A stretch of DNA of 17,639 nt from Bacillota bacterium (GCA_023435225.1 JAEYRX010000084.1:1-17639); one strand, 5' to 3'. Numbered from the stretch's first letter, positions 7,883-16,002 are shown. Translations and numbers: made by a program. Notes: generated from the sequence alone by a model not told the origin.

Positions 7883-8017
7883 ATGAAATGTCCGGATTGT
7901 CATAAAATTAACCGTAGTTTTACCGAATATTGCTCAAAATGCGGAGCTGATTTATATTTTAAGAAAAAGAATTCGTCCAAGCCGGATCAAACTTCAAAAA
8001 AAGGCCCTGCGCTCTAA
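7883..8017 (+). CDS. 44-residue zinc-ribbon microprotein
   Basis: A tiny protein with two Cys-x-x-Cys knuckles (C3/C6 in CPDC and C17/C20 in CSKC), the layout of a minimal zinc ribbon, followed by a lysine/serine-rich tail. AGGAGG at 7867-7872, 10 bases upstream, supports real translation. The stop codon lies in the loop of the terminator that follows, so the gene and its terminator are fused. Zinc-ribbon N-termini of this form usually begin longer regulators or membrane proteins; here there is nothing after it. It could be a stand-alone metal-binding or RNA/DNA-binding peptide, or a truncated relic that kept its signals. Biochemical role unknown. Confidence 0.65.
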   Translation: MKCPDCHKINRSFTEYCSKCGADLYFKKKNSSKPDQTSKKGPAL

Positions 8018-8035
8018 TACGCAGGGCTTTTTTTA
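7995..8035. terminator. Bidirectional rho-independent terminator
   Basis: A perfect 8-bp stem GCCCTGCG / CGCAGGGC (8004-8011 with 8020-8027) is flanked by seven A on the left and seven T on the right. It therefore works on both strands: for the microgene at 7883 (+) and for the three-gene minus-strand unit ending at 8063. The microgene's TAA (8015-8017) is in the loop. Confidence 0.9.
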
Positions 8036-8062
8036 GATAAAAGACTGATGTATAACAAAAAG

Positions 8063-8611
8063 TTACAACTTCTCTTTCAGACACTCCCACAGTAAGTCAC
8101 ATAGCTCTCTATTTTCATAATCTTCCCGGTAATTGTCACGGCCGATGAGGTAATTCTGCTCCTCAATAACCGGAATGGTTAGATAAAAATAATCATCACC
8201 ATAGCTTAATTTTTGTAACATCTCAATTAACCGGCCGATATTTAAAAGCGGTAAACAGTCATCTTTAAGGTATTGGTCAAACTGTTCAGCCGGTTCGGTA
8301 AAATCATCACCACTAAACTCCATCTCTTGAGATGTTGCGGTTTCAGTCTCATCCGGTTCGGGAGTAGTTTCACCAGCATCCAAATTAGCAGCTTTGATAT
8401 CTCTTAATATGACGGTACATCCATGATAATTTTGATAAGCGCCAATATCGCCGATTACAAACTCGTTATAACAAAATTCTTCTTTTTCCACATCAACACA
8501 AATCGCCGCCATTGCCAGATCGTAAATCCGGGGTTGCCAGAGATCGTTTAAGCGTTCCCTTTGGTAAGCTGATAGTTCCAATAAATCATTAATATTTAAA
8601 TGTTGTTTCAT
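8063..8611 (-). CDS. Hypothetical acidic protein, 182 aa
   Basis: Not firmly recognised. The soluble protein has an N-terminal segment INDLLELSAYQRERLNDLW (7-25), an acidic low-complexity linker (about 79-110, rich in E, D, T, P), and a C-terminal part with CLPLLNIGRLIEMLQKL (about 118-134). The pair of motifs 'LxxLxxxQxxRLxxLW' and 'LPLLxIGxxIExL' faintly recalls small proteins found in Bacillota genomes and prophages, but this is memory only. GAGGAG lies 6 bases before the ATG at 8611. It is the last gene of a probable three-gene unit, 30 bases after the DUF896 gene, and is followed by the bidirectional terminator. No membrane segment or signal peptide is seen. Confidence 0.75.
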   Translation of the reverse strand: MKQHLNINDLLELSAYQRERLNDLWQPRIYDLAMAAICVDVEKEEFCYNEFVIGDIGAYQNYHGCTVILRDIKAANLDAGETTPEPDETETATSQEMEFSGDDFTEPAEQFDQYLKDDCLPLLNIGRLIEMLQKLSYGDDYFYLTIPVIEEQNYLIGRDNYREDYENRELCDLLWECLKEKL

Positions 8612-8641
8612 ACAATACTCCTCTATTTCGGTTTATAGCAA

Positions 8642-8872
8642 CTAATGCTTATGGTTTTTGCAATTACAACCGTGATGACAGTGGTGCTCTGCTTCAGGAA
8701 GCTCGTCCACTATTTCAATCCGATCCAGTTGACTTTTGACATTTCCTTTAATAGTATTGATGTATTGACGGCGCAGTTCGGTCTGTTCAGCCAACTCCGC
8801 TTCGGTCAACCCTTCCGTTTTCCTTTTATGATAAAGAACATTAATTCGGTTAATGAGTTCATCTAATTCCAT
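8642..8872 (-). CDS. DUF896 (YnzC-like) protein with His/Cys-rich tail
   Basis: Residues 1-50 (MELDELINRINVLYHKRK..., TEAELAEQTELRRQYI, VKSQL) match the DUF896/YnzC family, small helical-hairpin proteins of Bacillota such as B. subtilis YnzC (77 aa), whose function is poorly defined. Here the tail is unusual: residues 63-76 contain six His and three Cys (HHCHHGCNCKNHKH), a likely metal-binding sequence not typical of YnzC. I start at ATG 8872, which has GGAGGAG 8 bases upstream; a longer in-frame start at 8902 would put that site inside the gene. It sits between two hypothetical genes, 72 and 30 bases away, probably in one transcript. Codon use is like its neighbours. Family assignment is good; the metal role is inference. 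Confidence 0.88.
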   Translation of the reverse strand: MELDELINRINVLYHKRKTEGLTEAELAEQTELRRQYINTIKGNVKSQLDRIEIVDELPEAEHHCHHGCNCKNHKH

Positions 8873-8944
8873 TTTAAAAACTCCTCCATTTATTATTTTC
8901 ACCTATTCTACATAACGGGTAATATTTCCCGGCAAACTTATCAA

Positions 8945-9355
8945 CTATAAATACAGTAACCGATGCATCTTGAAATTTTTACCATTCAACTCAATCAGAA
9001 CAGTCTCCTGTCCGATTATTTCATTTTCAGTTATTTTGCCTTTCAACCATTTCTTCAGGTCATTAAAAACTTGTTCTAGAAACTCTTTTTTTATTTGCTC
9101 AGTATACTTAGCAGCCGGTATTGGGTAAAAGAACAAAGAAGGTTTAAGCTGATTATCGATGTTAATACTGGCTATCACCACTCCCTGAATTATCAGACGC
9201 TGATTACATCTTGCCGGAAAACGGAACTTATTATGTGTTCCAAATTCAATTCGGAGGTCAGCCAATTCGTCGGCCCATTCTTTGACCTCAAGAACGGAAC
9301 AGGCATACTGTTCGGAAGATGAGATTTTTTTATAAGCAGCAATTTTTACACTCAT
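8945..9355 (-). CDS. Hypothetical protein, 136 aa
   Basis: Not recognised. A mixed alpha/beta soluble protein without signal peptide or membrane segment. It contains a beta-rich centre (about 48-80, RLIIQGVVIASINID... LFFYPIP), an amphipathic helix (about 84-105) and a last strand VLIELNGKNFKMHRLLYL. ATG at 9355 has AAGGGG 6 bases upstream. It follows the SNF2 helicase gene after a 135-bp gap that contains a plausible promoter, so it likely starts its own transcript, leading the DUF896 and 182-aa genes. No function can be assigned. Confidence 0.75.
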   Translation of the reverse strand: MSVKIAAYKKISSSEQYACSVLEVKEWADELADLRIEFGTHNKFRFPARCNQRLIIQGVVIASINIDNQLKPSLFFYPIPAAKYTEQIKKEFLEQVFNDLKKWLKGKITENEIIGQETVLIELNGKNFKMHRLLYL

Positions 9356-9407
9356 TATATACCCCTTATAACAATTGCGATTTATTCCATACGGAAAATG
9401 TTACTAT

Positions 9408-9437
9408 ATTTTACTATGATATTTTGGTCTACGACAA
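9408..9437 (-). promoter_or_regulatory. Putative promoter of the 136-aa / DUF896 / 182-aa unit
   Basis: On the minus strand: TTGTCG (9437-9432), 18 bases, then TAAAAT (9413-9408), fair matches to -35 and -10 boxes. It lies about 50 bases before the start of the 136-aa gene, in the 135-bp gap after the SNF2 helicase gene. Confidence 0.4.
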
Positions 9438-9490
9438 TTCTGTTTTTGAATATCTTCGGGATTCCGGCTTCTTATATTCTAAGTGCAAAA

Positions 9491-12400
9491 TTATGGCTCA
9501 AACAGCCCCTTCAATTCCTCCCAGGTCAACGTCTTTACCGGGCTCTCATTATTCTCAATGACGGCGTCGAAGACTGATTGCTTTTTCTTTTGCAGTTGTA
9601 ACATTTTTTCTTCCACGGTGCCGGTGGTGATTAACTTATAGACCATTACCTGATTTTTTTGACCGATTCGATGAACCCGGTCGGTGGCTTGGTTTTCCAC
9701 CATTGGATTCCACCAAGGATCTACGTGGATGACAATATCGGCTGAGGTAAGGTTTATGCCCACACCTCCGGCTTTCAAACTGATTAAAAAAACTCCGATA
9801 TCCTGATTTTCGTTAAATCGGTTTATTCTCTCCATCCGGTCCCGGGTGGAACCATCCAGGTATTCATATGCAATTCTTATTTCCCGGAATTTAGCCTCGA
9901 TTATTTTGAGCATCTTCACAAATTGGCTGAAAACCACCACTTTATGCCCTTCACTAATCGCCTCCATAATCAATTCCAGTAAGACTTCAACTTTCCCGGA
10001 TTCGGTATCGGGAGCTAGTTCCGGTAAAATTAAGCGCGGGTGGTTACAAACTTGACGTAATTTGGTTAAAGCAGCTAATACTGTAATCTGGGACCTCTCC
10101 AACCCTTTAAGGGAGACCGTCTCTAAAACTTCTTCCCTGACTTGGGCCAATATCGTCCGGTAGGTATCTTCCTGGAGTTTGGTCATAAAAACTTTCTGCT
10201 GCATGATCACTTTCTCCGGAAGTTCGGTTAAAACCTCGTCCTTCCGGCGGCGTAAGATAAATGGAGCCACTTTTTGCTTTAAAAGACGTAAAACCTCCTG
10301 ATCGCCGTTTTTTATAGGCGTACCATAAACAGTTGTAAATTTTTGCTTGGTACCTAAATATCCAGGAATTAAAAAGTCAAAAATCGACCATAATTCATCA
10401 AGACTGTTCTCAATCGGTGTTCCGGTGATTACCAACCGATGGCCGGACTTCACTTTTTTAATCATCTGCGAACGCTGAGTCCGGTGGTTTTTGATTAATT
10501 GGGCTTCATCCAAAATACAATAGGAAAAACCGATTTTACTTATATTTTTTTCATCCCGGTTCACAATATCGTAGGTGGTGATGATAATCTCTTGCACCGG
10601 GAAATCAGCCAACATCCGTTCCCGTTCTTCCGGCGTCCCGTGGTAAACCAGATAAGAGGTGTCGGGGTAAAATTTTTCGATCTCCGCCGCCCAATTATAA
10701 ATTAAACTACGAGGGCACACCACTAGTGATGGCGCTGTTTTAGGGAGGCTTTTCAGCAAAGTCAATACCTGGATTGTTTTTCCCAATCCCATATCATCGG
10801 CCAGGATCCCTCCCAACCGGTATTTATTCAAAAAACACAGCCAATTGAACCCCTCATGCTGGTAATGCCGGAGCTCTCCGTTTAACCCCGCCGGTACCTC
10901 ATAACTTTGAATTGGGTTTTTAAATGATAAGTCTTCCTCAAATTGATTGTAAATCCGGTTCCCCTTAATCCGAATCCCGTATTCACGGAACATTTGCCTG
11001 TAGAAAAGCAGGTTGAAAAATTCATTAGCCCGCCCTTCCTGCCTACCGCCGTCCAATTCTTTAGCCCGGCTGATTGCTGCCGTTTTCTCGGTATTCTCGA
11101 TTAAAAAAAACTCTTGCCCGATCTGCAGATATTTCTCCCCAGTGGAACTTTCCCGGAGCATGGCCAGGATCTCTTGATGACTATAAGTTTTTCCGCCTAA
11201 ATTGTAATAAACCTTAAAGTCAAACCAATTAATCCCGTCATCAGGATTCATTTCCACCACCGGTTCCAATACGGCCGGAGTTACTTTAAAAGCCGTGAAA
11301 CTCTCGCTCTTAGTAATCTCCCAATCTTCCGGTAAACGCTTCAATCCGGAAAATACGAACCGGATTATCTCATCTTGATTTTTAATAATAATGTCGTTTC
11401 CGGAGACGATAAAGCCATTCTCTTGTAGACTCTGAATGAACTCCTCAATTGCTTCCCGGTTTACAGTCCACCACTCATTCTCCCCGGTAGTTGAACGGAA
11501 GTAATATGGTCCGTCAACCGCCTTCAAAGTATCCAAACCATTAACAACCGTATCATTTATTTTAATCTCCGGTTGACAGAGGATGCTATCTTCTTCATAA
11601 TCCAAATGCAGTTTAATCTCCGGATTAATAACCTGTAACCGATGGGATTTAAGCTCCGGAGAGAGCTCAACATGTATGTTTTCCTGAAGCGCCGGCAGAA
11701 TATCAAACAAAAACTCCCCTTGCCGTTCCACTGGAATAGTCATCTCCGCCGGAATTTTATCCATCTTGGAGATATCCACCTGGTGCAGAATATTTCCGGT
11801 AATTAGATATTTTAACTCCGGAGAATAAATCCCGGAATTCTTTAATTCATCAGTATCAAATTTGATGTGTACTTGTGATTCATCCCCGGTAATATAACCT
11901 CTGGGCCTAATTATATTACCTTTCTCCAATTTGGCCCCGTTCTCTTCCATAAATATTTCCCGGTTATCAAGGATGGAGATAATAAACTTTAAATTCTCCG
12001 GTGTTTTTGCAAAGTAGATTGCCCCCGAGTCTGAATCCTTACGGGTATAAATTCTTCTTAAATGGTTCAATATCAACTGGTCGAAACTCACCAAACTGTC
12101 TATAATCTGGTTGGTTTCCTTTGAATAATACATAGTGGAATTATTCGAACTGGTTGCATATTCAAACAAAGCCGCTAAATATTTTTTCTCAGTGTGAGGA
12201 GAGTCGAATGTTAACCGGAAGTTAGAAAGTGATAACTTTAGGAGACCCTTAATCGAATACGTAAGAATCAATTCAGGGTTGGATACATTTTGGGCCAGTT
12301 GTTGGAGGGCTTCATAACCTTTAGCATTTCTGAATTTTTCTTGCTGTTTACTGTTAGCTGGAGAGGTTAACCCGGATTGCTCCGAAAAGAACTTGTAGAT

Positions 12401-12661
12401 AACCGCTACCGAATGTTTGCAGAACTCTTCCCAATCATAAGGACAATCACAATAACTCTCAACATCCAAACGTCCATTGACTATTCCAATCCGGGTTTTA
12501 ACCACATAGGCATCAGTTCCTTCAACAACGGCGCTAATCCGCCAATATTGGTCATTAATTTGCCGGGCTTGGTATTCTCGAATTCGTCCTTCCCGAAAAT
12601 ATTTAACCCCGCGGAGTAGGACCGTATCGCTTACCATTTCCTGAAATTGTCGGAGCAGCAT
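9491..12661 (-). CDS. SWIM zinc-finger SNF2/Rad54-type helicase
   Basis: A 1056-aa SNF2-family ATP-dependent DNA translocase. The N-terminus carries a SWIM zinc finger, C71-x-C73-x7-C81-x-H83. Residues about 130-560 are the poorly conserved region usual in bacterial SNF2 proteins (SNF2-associated domain). The motor starts near 594: ELRHYQHEGFNWL, Walker A DDMGLGKT at 622-629 (K628), Walker B DEAQ at 718-721, TGTPIENSLDELWS near 747-759. The C-terminal RecA-like lobe includes VVVFSQF, YLDGST, LISLKAGGVGINLTSA, and DRVHRIGQ with the arginine-finger region. Everything looks intact. B. subtilis YwqA is a comparable family member. ATG at 12661 has AGGAGA 5 bases upstream. The exact role (DNA repair or transcription-linked remodelling) is not known for most bacterial members. 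No terminator was seen after it. Confidence 0.94.
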   Translation of the reverse strand: MLLRQFQEMVSDTVLLRGVKYFREGRIREYQARQINDQYWRISAVVEGTDAYVVKTRIGIVNGRLDVESYCDCPYDWEEFCKHSVAVIYKFFSEQSGLTSPANSKQQEKFRNAKGYEALQQLAQNVSNPELILTYSIKGLLKLSLSNFRLTFDSPHTEKKYLAALFEYATSSNNSTMYYSKETNQIIDSLVSFDQLILNHLRRIYTRKDSDSGAIYFAKTPENLKFIISILDNREIFMEENGAKLEKGNIIRPRGYITGDESQVHIKFDTDELKNSGIYSPELKYLITGNILHQVDISKMDKIPAEMTIPVERQGEFLFDILPALQENIHVELSPELKSHRLQVINPEIKLHLDYEEDSILCQPEIKINDTVVNGLDTLKAVDGPYYFRSTTGENEWWTVNREAIEEFIQSLQENGFIVSGNDIIIKNQDEIIRFVFSGLKRLPEDWEITKSESFTAFKVTPAVLEPVVEMNPDDGINWFDFKVYYNLGGKTYSHQEILAMLRESSTGEKYLQIGQEFFLIENTEKTAAISRAKELDGGRQEGRANEFFNLLFYRQMFREYGIRIKGNRIYNQFEEDLSFKNPIQSYEVPAGLNGELRHYQHEGFNWLCFLNKYRLGGILADDMGLGKTIQVLTLLKSLPKTAPSLVVCPRSLIYNWAAEIEKFYPDTSYLVYHGTPEERERMLADFPVQEIIITTYDIVNRDEKNISKIGFSYCILDEAQLIKNHRTQRSQMIKKVKSGHRLVITGTPIENSLDELWSIFDFLIPGYLGTKQKFTTVYGTPIKNGDQEVLRLLKQKVAPFILRRRKDEVLTELPEKVIMQQKVFMTKLQEDTYRTILAQVREEVLETVSLKGLERSQITVLAALTKLRQVCNHPRLILPELAPDTESGKVEVLLELIMEAISEGHKVVVFSQFVKMLKIIEAKFREIRIAYEYLDGSTRDRMERINRFNENQDIGVFLISLKAGGVGINLTSADIVIHVDPWWNPMVENQATDRVHRIGQKNQVMVYKLITTGTVEEKMLQLQKKKQSVFDAVIENNESPVKTLTWEELKGLFEP

Positions 12662-12685
12662 AGAGTTCTCCTAAAAAATAGTATT

Positions 12686-12719
12686 ATTATATTTTATCCC
12701 AAGTAAGCTTGAAAAGCAA
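12686..12719 (-). promoter_or_regulatory. Putative promoter of the SNF2 helicase gene
   Basis: On the minus strand, TTGCTT (12719-12714) is followed after 17 bases by TAAAAT (12696-12691). An overlapping option uses TATAAT (12691-12686) with TTCAAG 16 bases upstream. The ribosome binding site is about 20 bases further on. The rest of the 12662-12950 gap is AT-rich, and I could not place a promoter for the divergent PKD gene in it. Confidence 0.45.
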
Positions 12720-12950
12720 ATATCATGGTAAATTTCAATAATTCTGTCCGTCTGGTTTCGTCTTCATTTGGAAACCAATTACCCACTTGGTTTGATTTTT
12801 TGCTTATCTTAATTATTCTTTATTTTTATTTTATCTTTAGCATATATATTGATATCAGAGCAAATTTTCCTTTATCATCTAAAAAAAGGATAATTCAAAA
12901 AAAACATTAATTATTACAGACAACCCATAAATTGTTAGGAGGGTATCATC

Positions 12951-15404
12951 ATGAAGCGGATAATTATTTTCGGTCTTCTAATCCTACTTATAGTCTTTAC
13001 CGGACAAGCAGTAATCGGAGACACATCAATAATTAAAACTTTCTATAGCGTTCAGGAGGTTTCTCTTTCAGTATCTAAATATGACCAAAAAAAAATACTG
13101 ACCTTTCCTGAGAATCCATTAGAGTTTAGCTCAAATGTTAATTGGAAGGTCTCATTCAAGAAAAACGGGCTTTTTACTCATAAAAAAGCCGCTGTAAAGT
13201 TTGAAGTAATTAGCGCCAACGGCAAAGCGGAAACGATTACTTCTCTTGATATGGAGCAGAAGGAATCGGGTGAGTTCACACTACAGCCCGGTCAAGTTTG
13301 CCGTTTGACGCTATATGCCGGAAGATTTAATAATATCTTTAAAAAATTCGGCGCCGACATGAAGGCGGTTTGTACATTTCAAAGAAGCCAGGTTACTGTC
13401 AACGCCACTGAAATGAGCAGTCCGGGAAGGTTTAAACTGGCTGTGAACAGTATTCCGGCAGCCAACTGGAATTGGACTCTGCCGGATGGAAGCCAGGTAA
13501 AAAATAATTCATTTGAAACCACTTTACCGGCGGGATTAGCCGTTCTTCAATTAACCAACCCTAAAAACTCCGATACTTTTCAGTTTGATTTGGAAGTTAT
13601 GGAGCCAATCGAAGCTGTTCCCAGCGTATCTCCCCTCGATGGTTACGAAGATTTGACTGTTAAAGTTTTTGCAAACCTAATCAATCATTACCAATCCACT
13701 TCTAAATGTTCTTGGGATTTTGGAGACGGAACAACGGTGAAAAACGCTGAACAAGCGGAACATACATACACTAAACCCGGTACCTATCAAGTAAAATTAA
13801 AAATCAGCAACTCTCTGGGTCAAGTTCTGGAAGAGACTTGGGATATTCAAGTTCACCCTTTTAATATTGAAAATGCCGCCATCATAACACCGGAGTTCGG
13901 CCCGATTCCATTAACCATCTCTTATCAAGCCGACCCGGTTATTCTGGGTACGGAACCTACCTCGATCCAATATCTATGGCAGTTTGGTGATGGTTCGACT
14001 TCAAAGTCGCCTTCCGGTGAACATGTTTACCGGAAAGTTGGCAACTACTCCGTCCGCTTGAGTATTGTCGATAAAAACCATCCGGGTCTTAATATTGAAC
14101 CTTGGACTTACACGGTAACGGTGACTCCTCCGGTTTTAAACCTATCTGTTGATGCGTCGCGAAGATATGGAACAGTCCCGTTACATATAGATTTCCGATC
14201 CGATTTGGATATCGATGGTGGGCCAACGGATGTGGAATATGACTGGGACTTCAATGACGGTACATACTCTTCCGAGGCTAATCCGGCCCATACCTTTCTC
14301 GATCCCGGTTATTACGAAGTGCAGCTGACCGTCACCGACCGGATTTACGGTACTATTGTAACCAAGCGTTTGTCGGTTCATGTCAAACCGCCGGAGCTTT
14401 CTCTAAAAATCCTAGCCTCCCAATATGGGGGAATCGTCCCAGCCAAAGTAAGCTTTTCTCCTGATTTGGAGGTTGACGGCGGTCCAATTGATATTCAGTA
14501 TAAATGGGATTTTGGTGACGGGAGTTATGACCGGACCTTTAGCTCTGCGCCGGTGAGCCATACATATTCCCAACCGGGATTGTATACGGTTACCGTAACG
14601 GCCCGGGACCGGATGTATCATACCTCGGTTACTTCACGAGTCAAAATAGAAGTTATAAGCCCGATAATTCATTTCAACGGCAGTATTACGCCGCTTACGG
14701 GAGAAGCCCCGCTGCAATTGCTTGGGGTGGGAAGCGCCAATATTCAAGGCTATCCCACCCGGCTTCAGTATACCTGGTATATCAACGGCCAAATATACTC
14801 GTTTGACAGGGAGTTCCGCTATTTGTTCACCAGCCCCGGAACTTACAAGGTCAGTGTTACCGTTGTTGATGCCTTACCGGGACATACCGGCCGGGATTCG
14901 AAATCTTGGAATGTAGTAGTTAAGGGCGATCCATCCCCAAATGACAAACCGCCCACTCCGCCGGTTTTGAAAACGCCGGCTCCGGTGGTCGAACCCCCGG
15001 CTCCAACTCCGGCGCCGGTGAAGGATACTCAACCGCCGCAATTGACGGTTGCGCTTTCACCTACTACGCTGGCTGGGCCAAATCATAAAATGGTTCAAGT
15101 TACGGCTACTATCCAAGTAAGCGACACCCTGGACCCTGATCCGGAGATTAAATTAGTATCGATAACCTGCAACCAAAACTTTGACTCTACCCTGGATATC
15201 AGCGGCGCAACCATTGGAACCGATGACCGGAGCTTCTTTCTACGGGCGGGACGGGATAACAACAAACATGAAGACCGGGTTTATACGGTAACTTATTCCG
15301 CTACGGATATCGCCGGTAATACTAGAACGGTAACTGCCAAGGTGGTTGTTCCGTTTAACGGCAATGATGGTGGCCATGGTAGGGATGGTAAGCATAAGAA
15401 ATGA
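12951..15404 (+). CDS. Secreted multi-PKD-domain protein
   Basis: An exported 817-aa protein. It has an N-terminal signal peptide (KR, then a hydrophobic core, about residues 1-23). After a beta-rich N-terminal region come PKD (polycystic kidney disease) Ig-like domains, marked by W-D-F-G-D-G and H-x-Y-x-x-P-G-x-Y: WDFGDGTT (255-262), WQFGDGST (343-350), WDFNDGTY (432-439), WDFGDGSY (519-526), and a degenerate fifth (WYINGQIY, 609-616); an earlier WTLPDG (175-180) may be a decayed sixth. The third and fourth share the run D-L-(D/E)-(I/V)-D-G-G-P and look like a tandem duplication. A Pro-rich hinge (about 661-695) leads to a last Ig-like domain (TDDRSFFLRAGR..., YTVTYSATDIAGN) and a Gly/His/Lys-rich end. 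No sortase or catalytic motif is seen, so it is probably an adhesive or scaffold-like surface protein. AGGAGGG precedes the ATG. Confidence 0.9.
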   Translation: MKRIIIFGLLILLIVFTGQAVIGDTSIIKTFYSVQEVSLSVSKYDQKKILTFPENPLEFSSNVNWKVSFKKNGLFTHKKAAVKFEVISANGKAETITSLDMEQKESGEFTLQPGQVCRLTLYAGRFNNIFKKFGADMKAVCTFQRSQVTVNATEMSSPGRFKLAVNSIPAANWNWTLPDGSQVKNNSFETTLPAGLAVLQLTNPKNSDTFQFDLEVMEPIEAVPSVSPLDGYEDLTVKVFANLINHYQSTSKCSWDFGDGTTVKNAEQAEHTYTKPGTYQVKLKISNSLGQVLEETWDIQVHPFNIENAAIITPEFGPIPLTISYQADPVILGTEPTSIQYLWQFGDGSTSKSPSGEHVYRKVGNYSVRLSIVDKNHPGLNIEPWTYTVTVTPPVLNLSVDASRRYGTVPLHIDFRSDLDIDGGPTDVEYDWDFNDGTYSSEANPAHTFLDPGYYEVQLTVTDRIYGTIVTKRLSVHVKPPELSLKILASQYGGIVPAKVSFSPDLEVDGGPIDIQYKWDFGDGSYDRTFSSAPVSHTYSQPGLYTVTVTARDRMYHTSVTSRVKIEVISPIIHFNGSITPLTGEAPLQLLGVGSANIQGYPTRLQYTWYINGQIYSFDREFRYLFTSPGTYKVSVTVVDALPGHTGRDSKSWNVVVKGDPSPNDKPPTPPVLKTPAPVVEPPAPTPAPVKDTQPPQLTVALSPTTLAGPNHKMVQVTATIQVSDTLDPDPEIKLVSITCNQNFDSTLDISGATIGTDDRSFFLRAGRDNNKHEDRVYTVTYSATDIAGNTRTVTAKVVVPFNGNDGGHGRDGKHKK

Positions 15405-15454
15405 TCTGTATTGGTCATGTGGAATGGTAGCGGGGTAAGAAGATCAAAAAACAA

Positions 15455-15538
15455 TTATTAGACGGGATTAACACGGATTAATTGGATTATAAATTTAATT
15501 CTTAATTATTCAAATCCGAGTTAATCCTTGTCTAGTAA
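15455..15538. repeat. Inverted repeat of the GGATTAACACGGATT family, copy 1
   Basis: The arms are 15455-15479 and 15513-15538 (one extra base and a few mismatches). The left arm, 25 bp, recurs exactly at 16381-16405. It lies about 50 bp after the PKD gene stop codon, where no normal terminator was found, so it may end that transcript. Confidence 0.75.
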
Positions 15539-15575
15539 TAAATATCCTCAATATAAGTCTAAATAAAAGAACTGG

Positions 15576-15679
15576 GACACGGATTTCTTGGATTTATCGG
15601 ATTAACACGGATTAAAAAATTTGTTTTTAAGCGAAGCTTATTATTCTTAAATCCGTGTTAATCTGTGTTAATCCGTGTC
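15576..15679. repeat. Inverted repeat with 10-bp tandem units
   Basis: The outer ends GACACGGATT and AATCCGTGTC pair, and the arms (15576-15615 with about 15647-15679) contain repeated GGATTAACAC-type units. On the right arm the 10-base unit AATC(C/T)GTGTT occurs three times in tandem (15650-15679). A small hairpin TAAGC-GAA-GCTTA is in the loop. It shares its core sequence with the repeats at 15455 and 16381. Confidence 0.7.
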
Positions 15680-15717
15680 TAATTGGTTTTATTTGATTTT
15701 TGTTTTTTATTCTTTCT

Positions 15718-15900
15718 TCAAGCCAATGCCTTTTCATCACTACTTATATACTCAAGCTTTTTCTTCGCTTTTTTAATTGCGCTATCCATCTCTACCAAAT
15801 CCTCTAATTCTTCTTCCGGCAGTTCTGTTTTCGCCTCACCCTGCCCGATACCTGGTCGGTTATTGCTATCGACTACCGCTCCCTCTCCTTGAGCCGCTAT
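15718..15900 (-). pseudogene. Probable C-terminal fragment of an Rpn/PD-(D/E)XK-type transposase gene
   Basis: The minus strand is open for 60 codons up to a TGA at 15718. The last 30 codons read as ELPEEELEDLVEMD..., AIKKAKKKLEYISSDEKALA. The segment I-x-K-A-x-x-x-L-E-x-(I/L)-S-x-D-E is the pattern I associate with the C-terminal part of Rpn (recombination-promoting nuclease) family proteins; the usual continuation (RxLYExRxKAxxD) is missing. There is no start codon with a ribosome binding site, and an in-frame stop (TAA) ends it upstream, exactly within the hairpin at 15879-15926. I read it as a gene remnant cut by a hairpin element. The assignment is from pattern memory and short. Confidence 0.4.
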
Positions 15901-15926
15901 TTATTTTGCAAGTTCAGGAGAGGGAG
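15879..15926. repeat. Hairpin with CTCCCTCTCCT stem
   Basis: A perfect 11-bp stem (15879-15889 with 15916-15926) with a 26-base loop. Its CTCTCC core is shared with the hairpins at 16003-16052 and 16481-16648. It overlaps the upstream end of the transposase-like fragment. Confidence 0.75.
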
Positions 15927-16002
15927 AGTGCGAAATATAGCGTCATTTGGTTTTTTTATTTTGACCCGGAGAAAGATATCAATAAAGCAGTTTCCGGCAT
16001 CG

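Noticed and set aside
9319..9561. 80-codon plus-strand frame between the 136-aa gene and the SNF2 gene
   Set aside because: It overlaps the ends of both minus-strand genes and the putative promoter, and has no ribosome binding site.
2474..12661. RecQ, RmuC and SNF2 helicase as one DNA-repair or defence island
   Set aside because: They are separated by unrelated genes, terminators and opposite-strand genes, and are common housekeeping or scattered families. No nuclease, methylase or phage-defence partner adjoins any of them.
12725..12910. 61-codon plus-strand frame with a hydrophobic segment
   Set aside because: No ribosome binding site before the ATG, and the hydrophobic run comes from T-rich DNA, which encodes Phe/Leu/Ile/Tyr by composition. 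It lies in the upstream region of two divergent genes.
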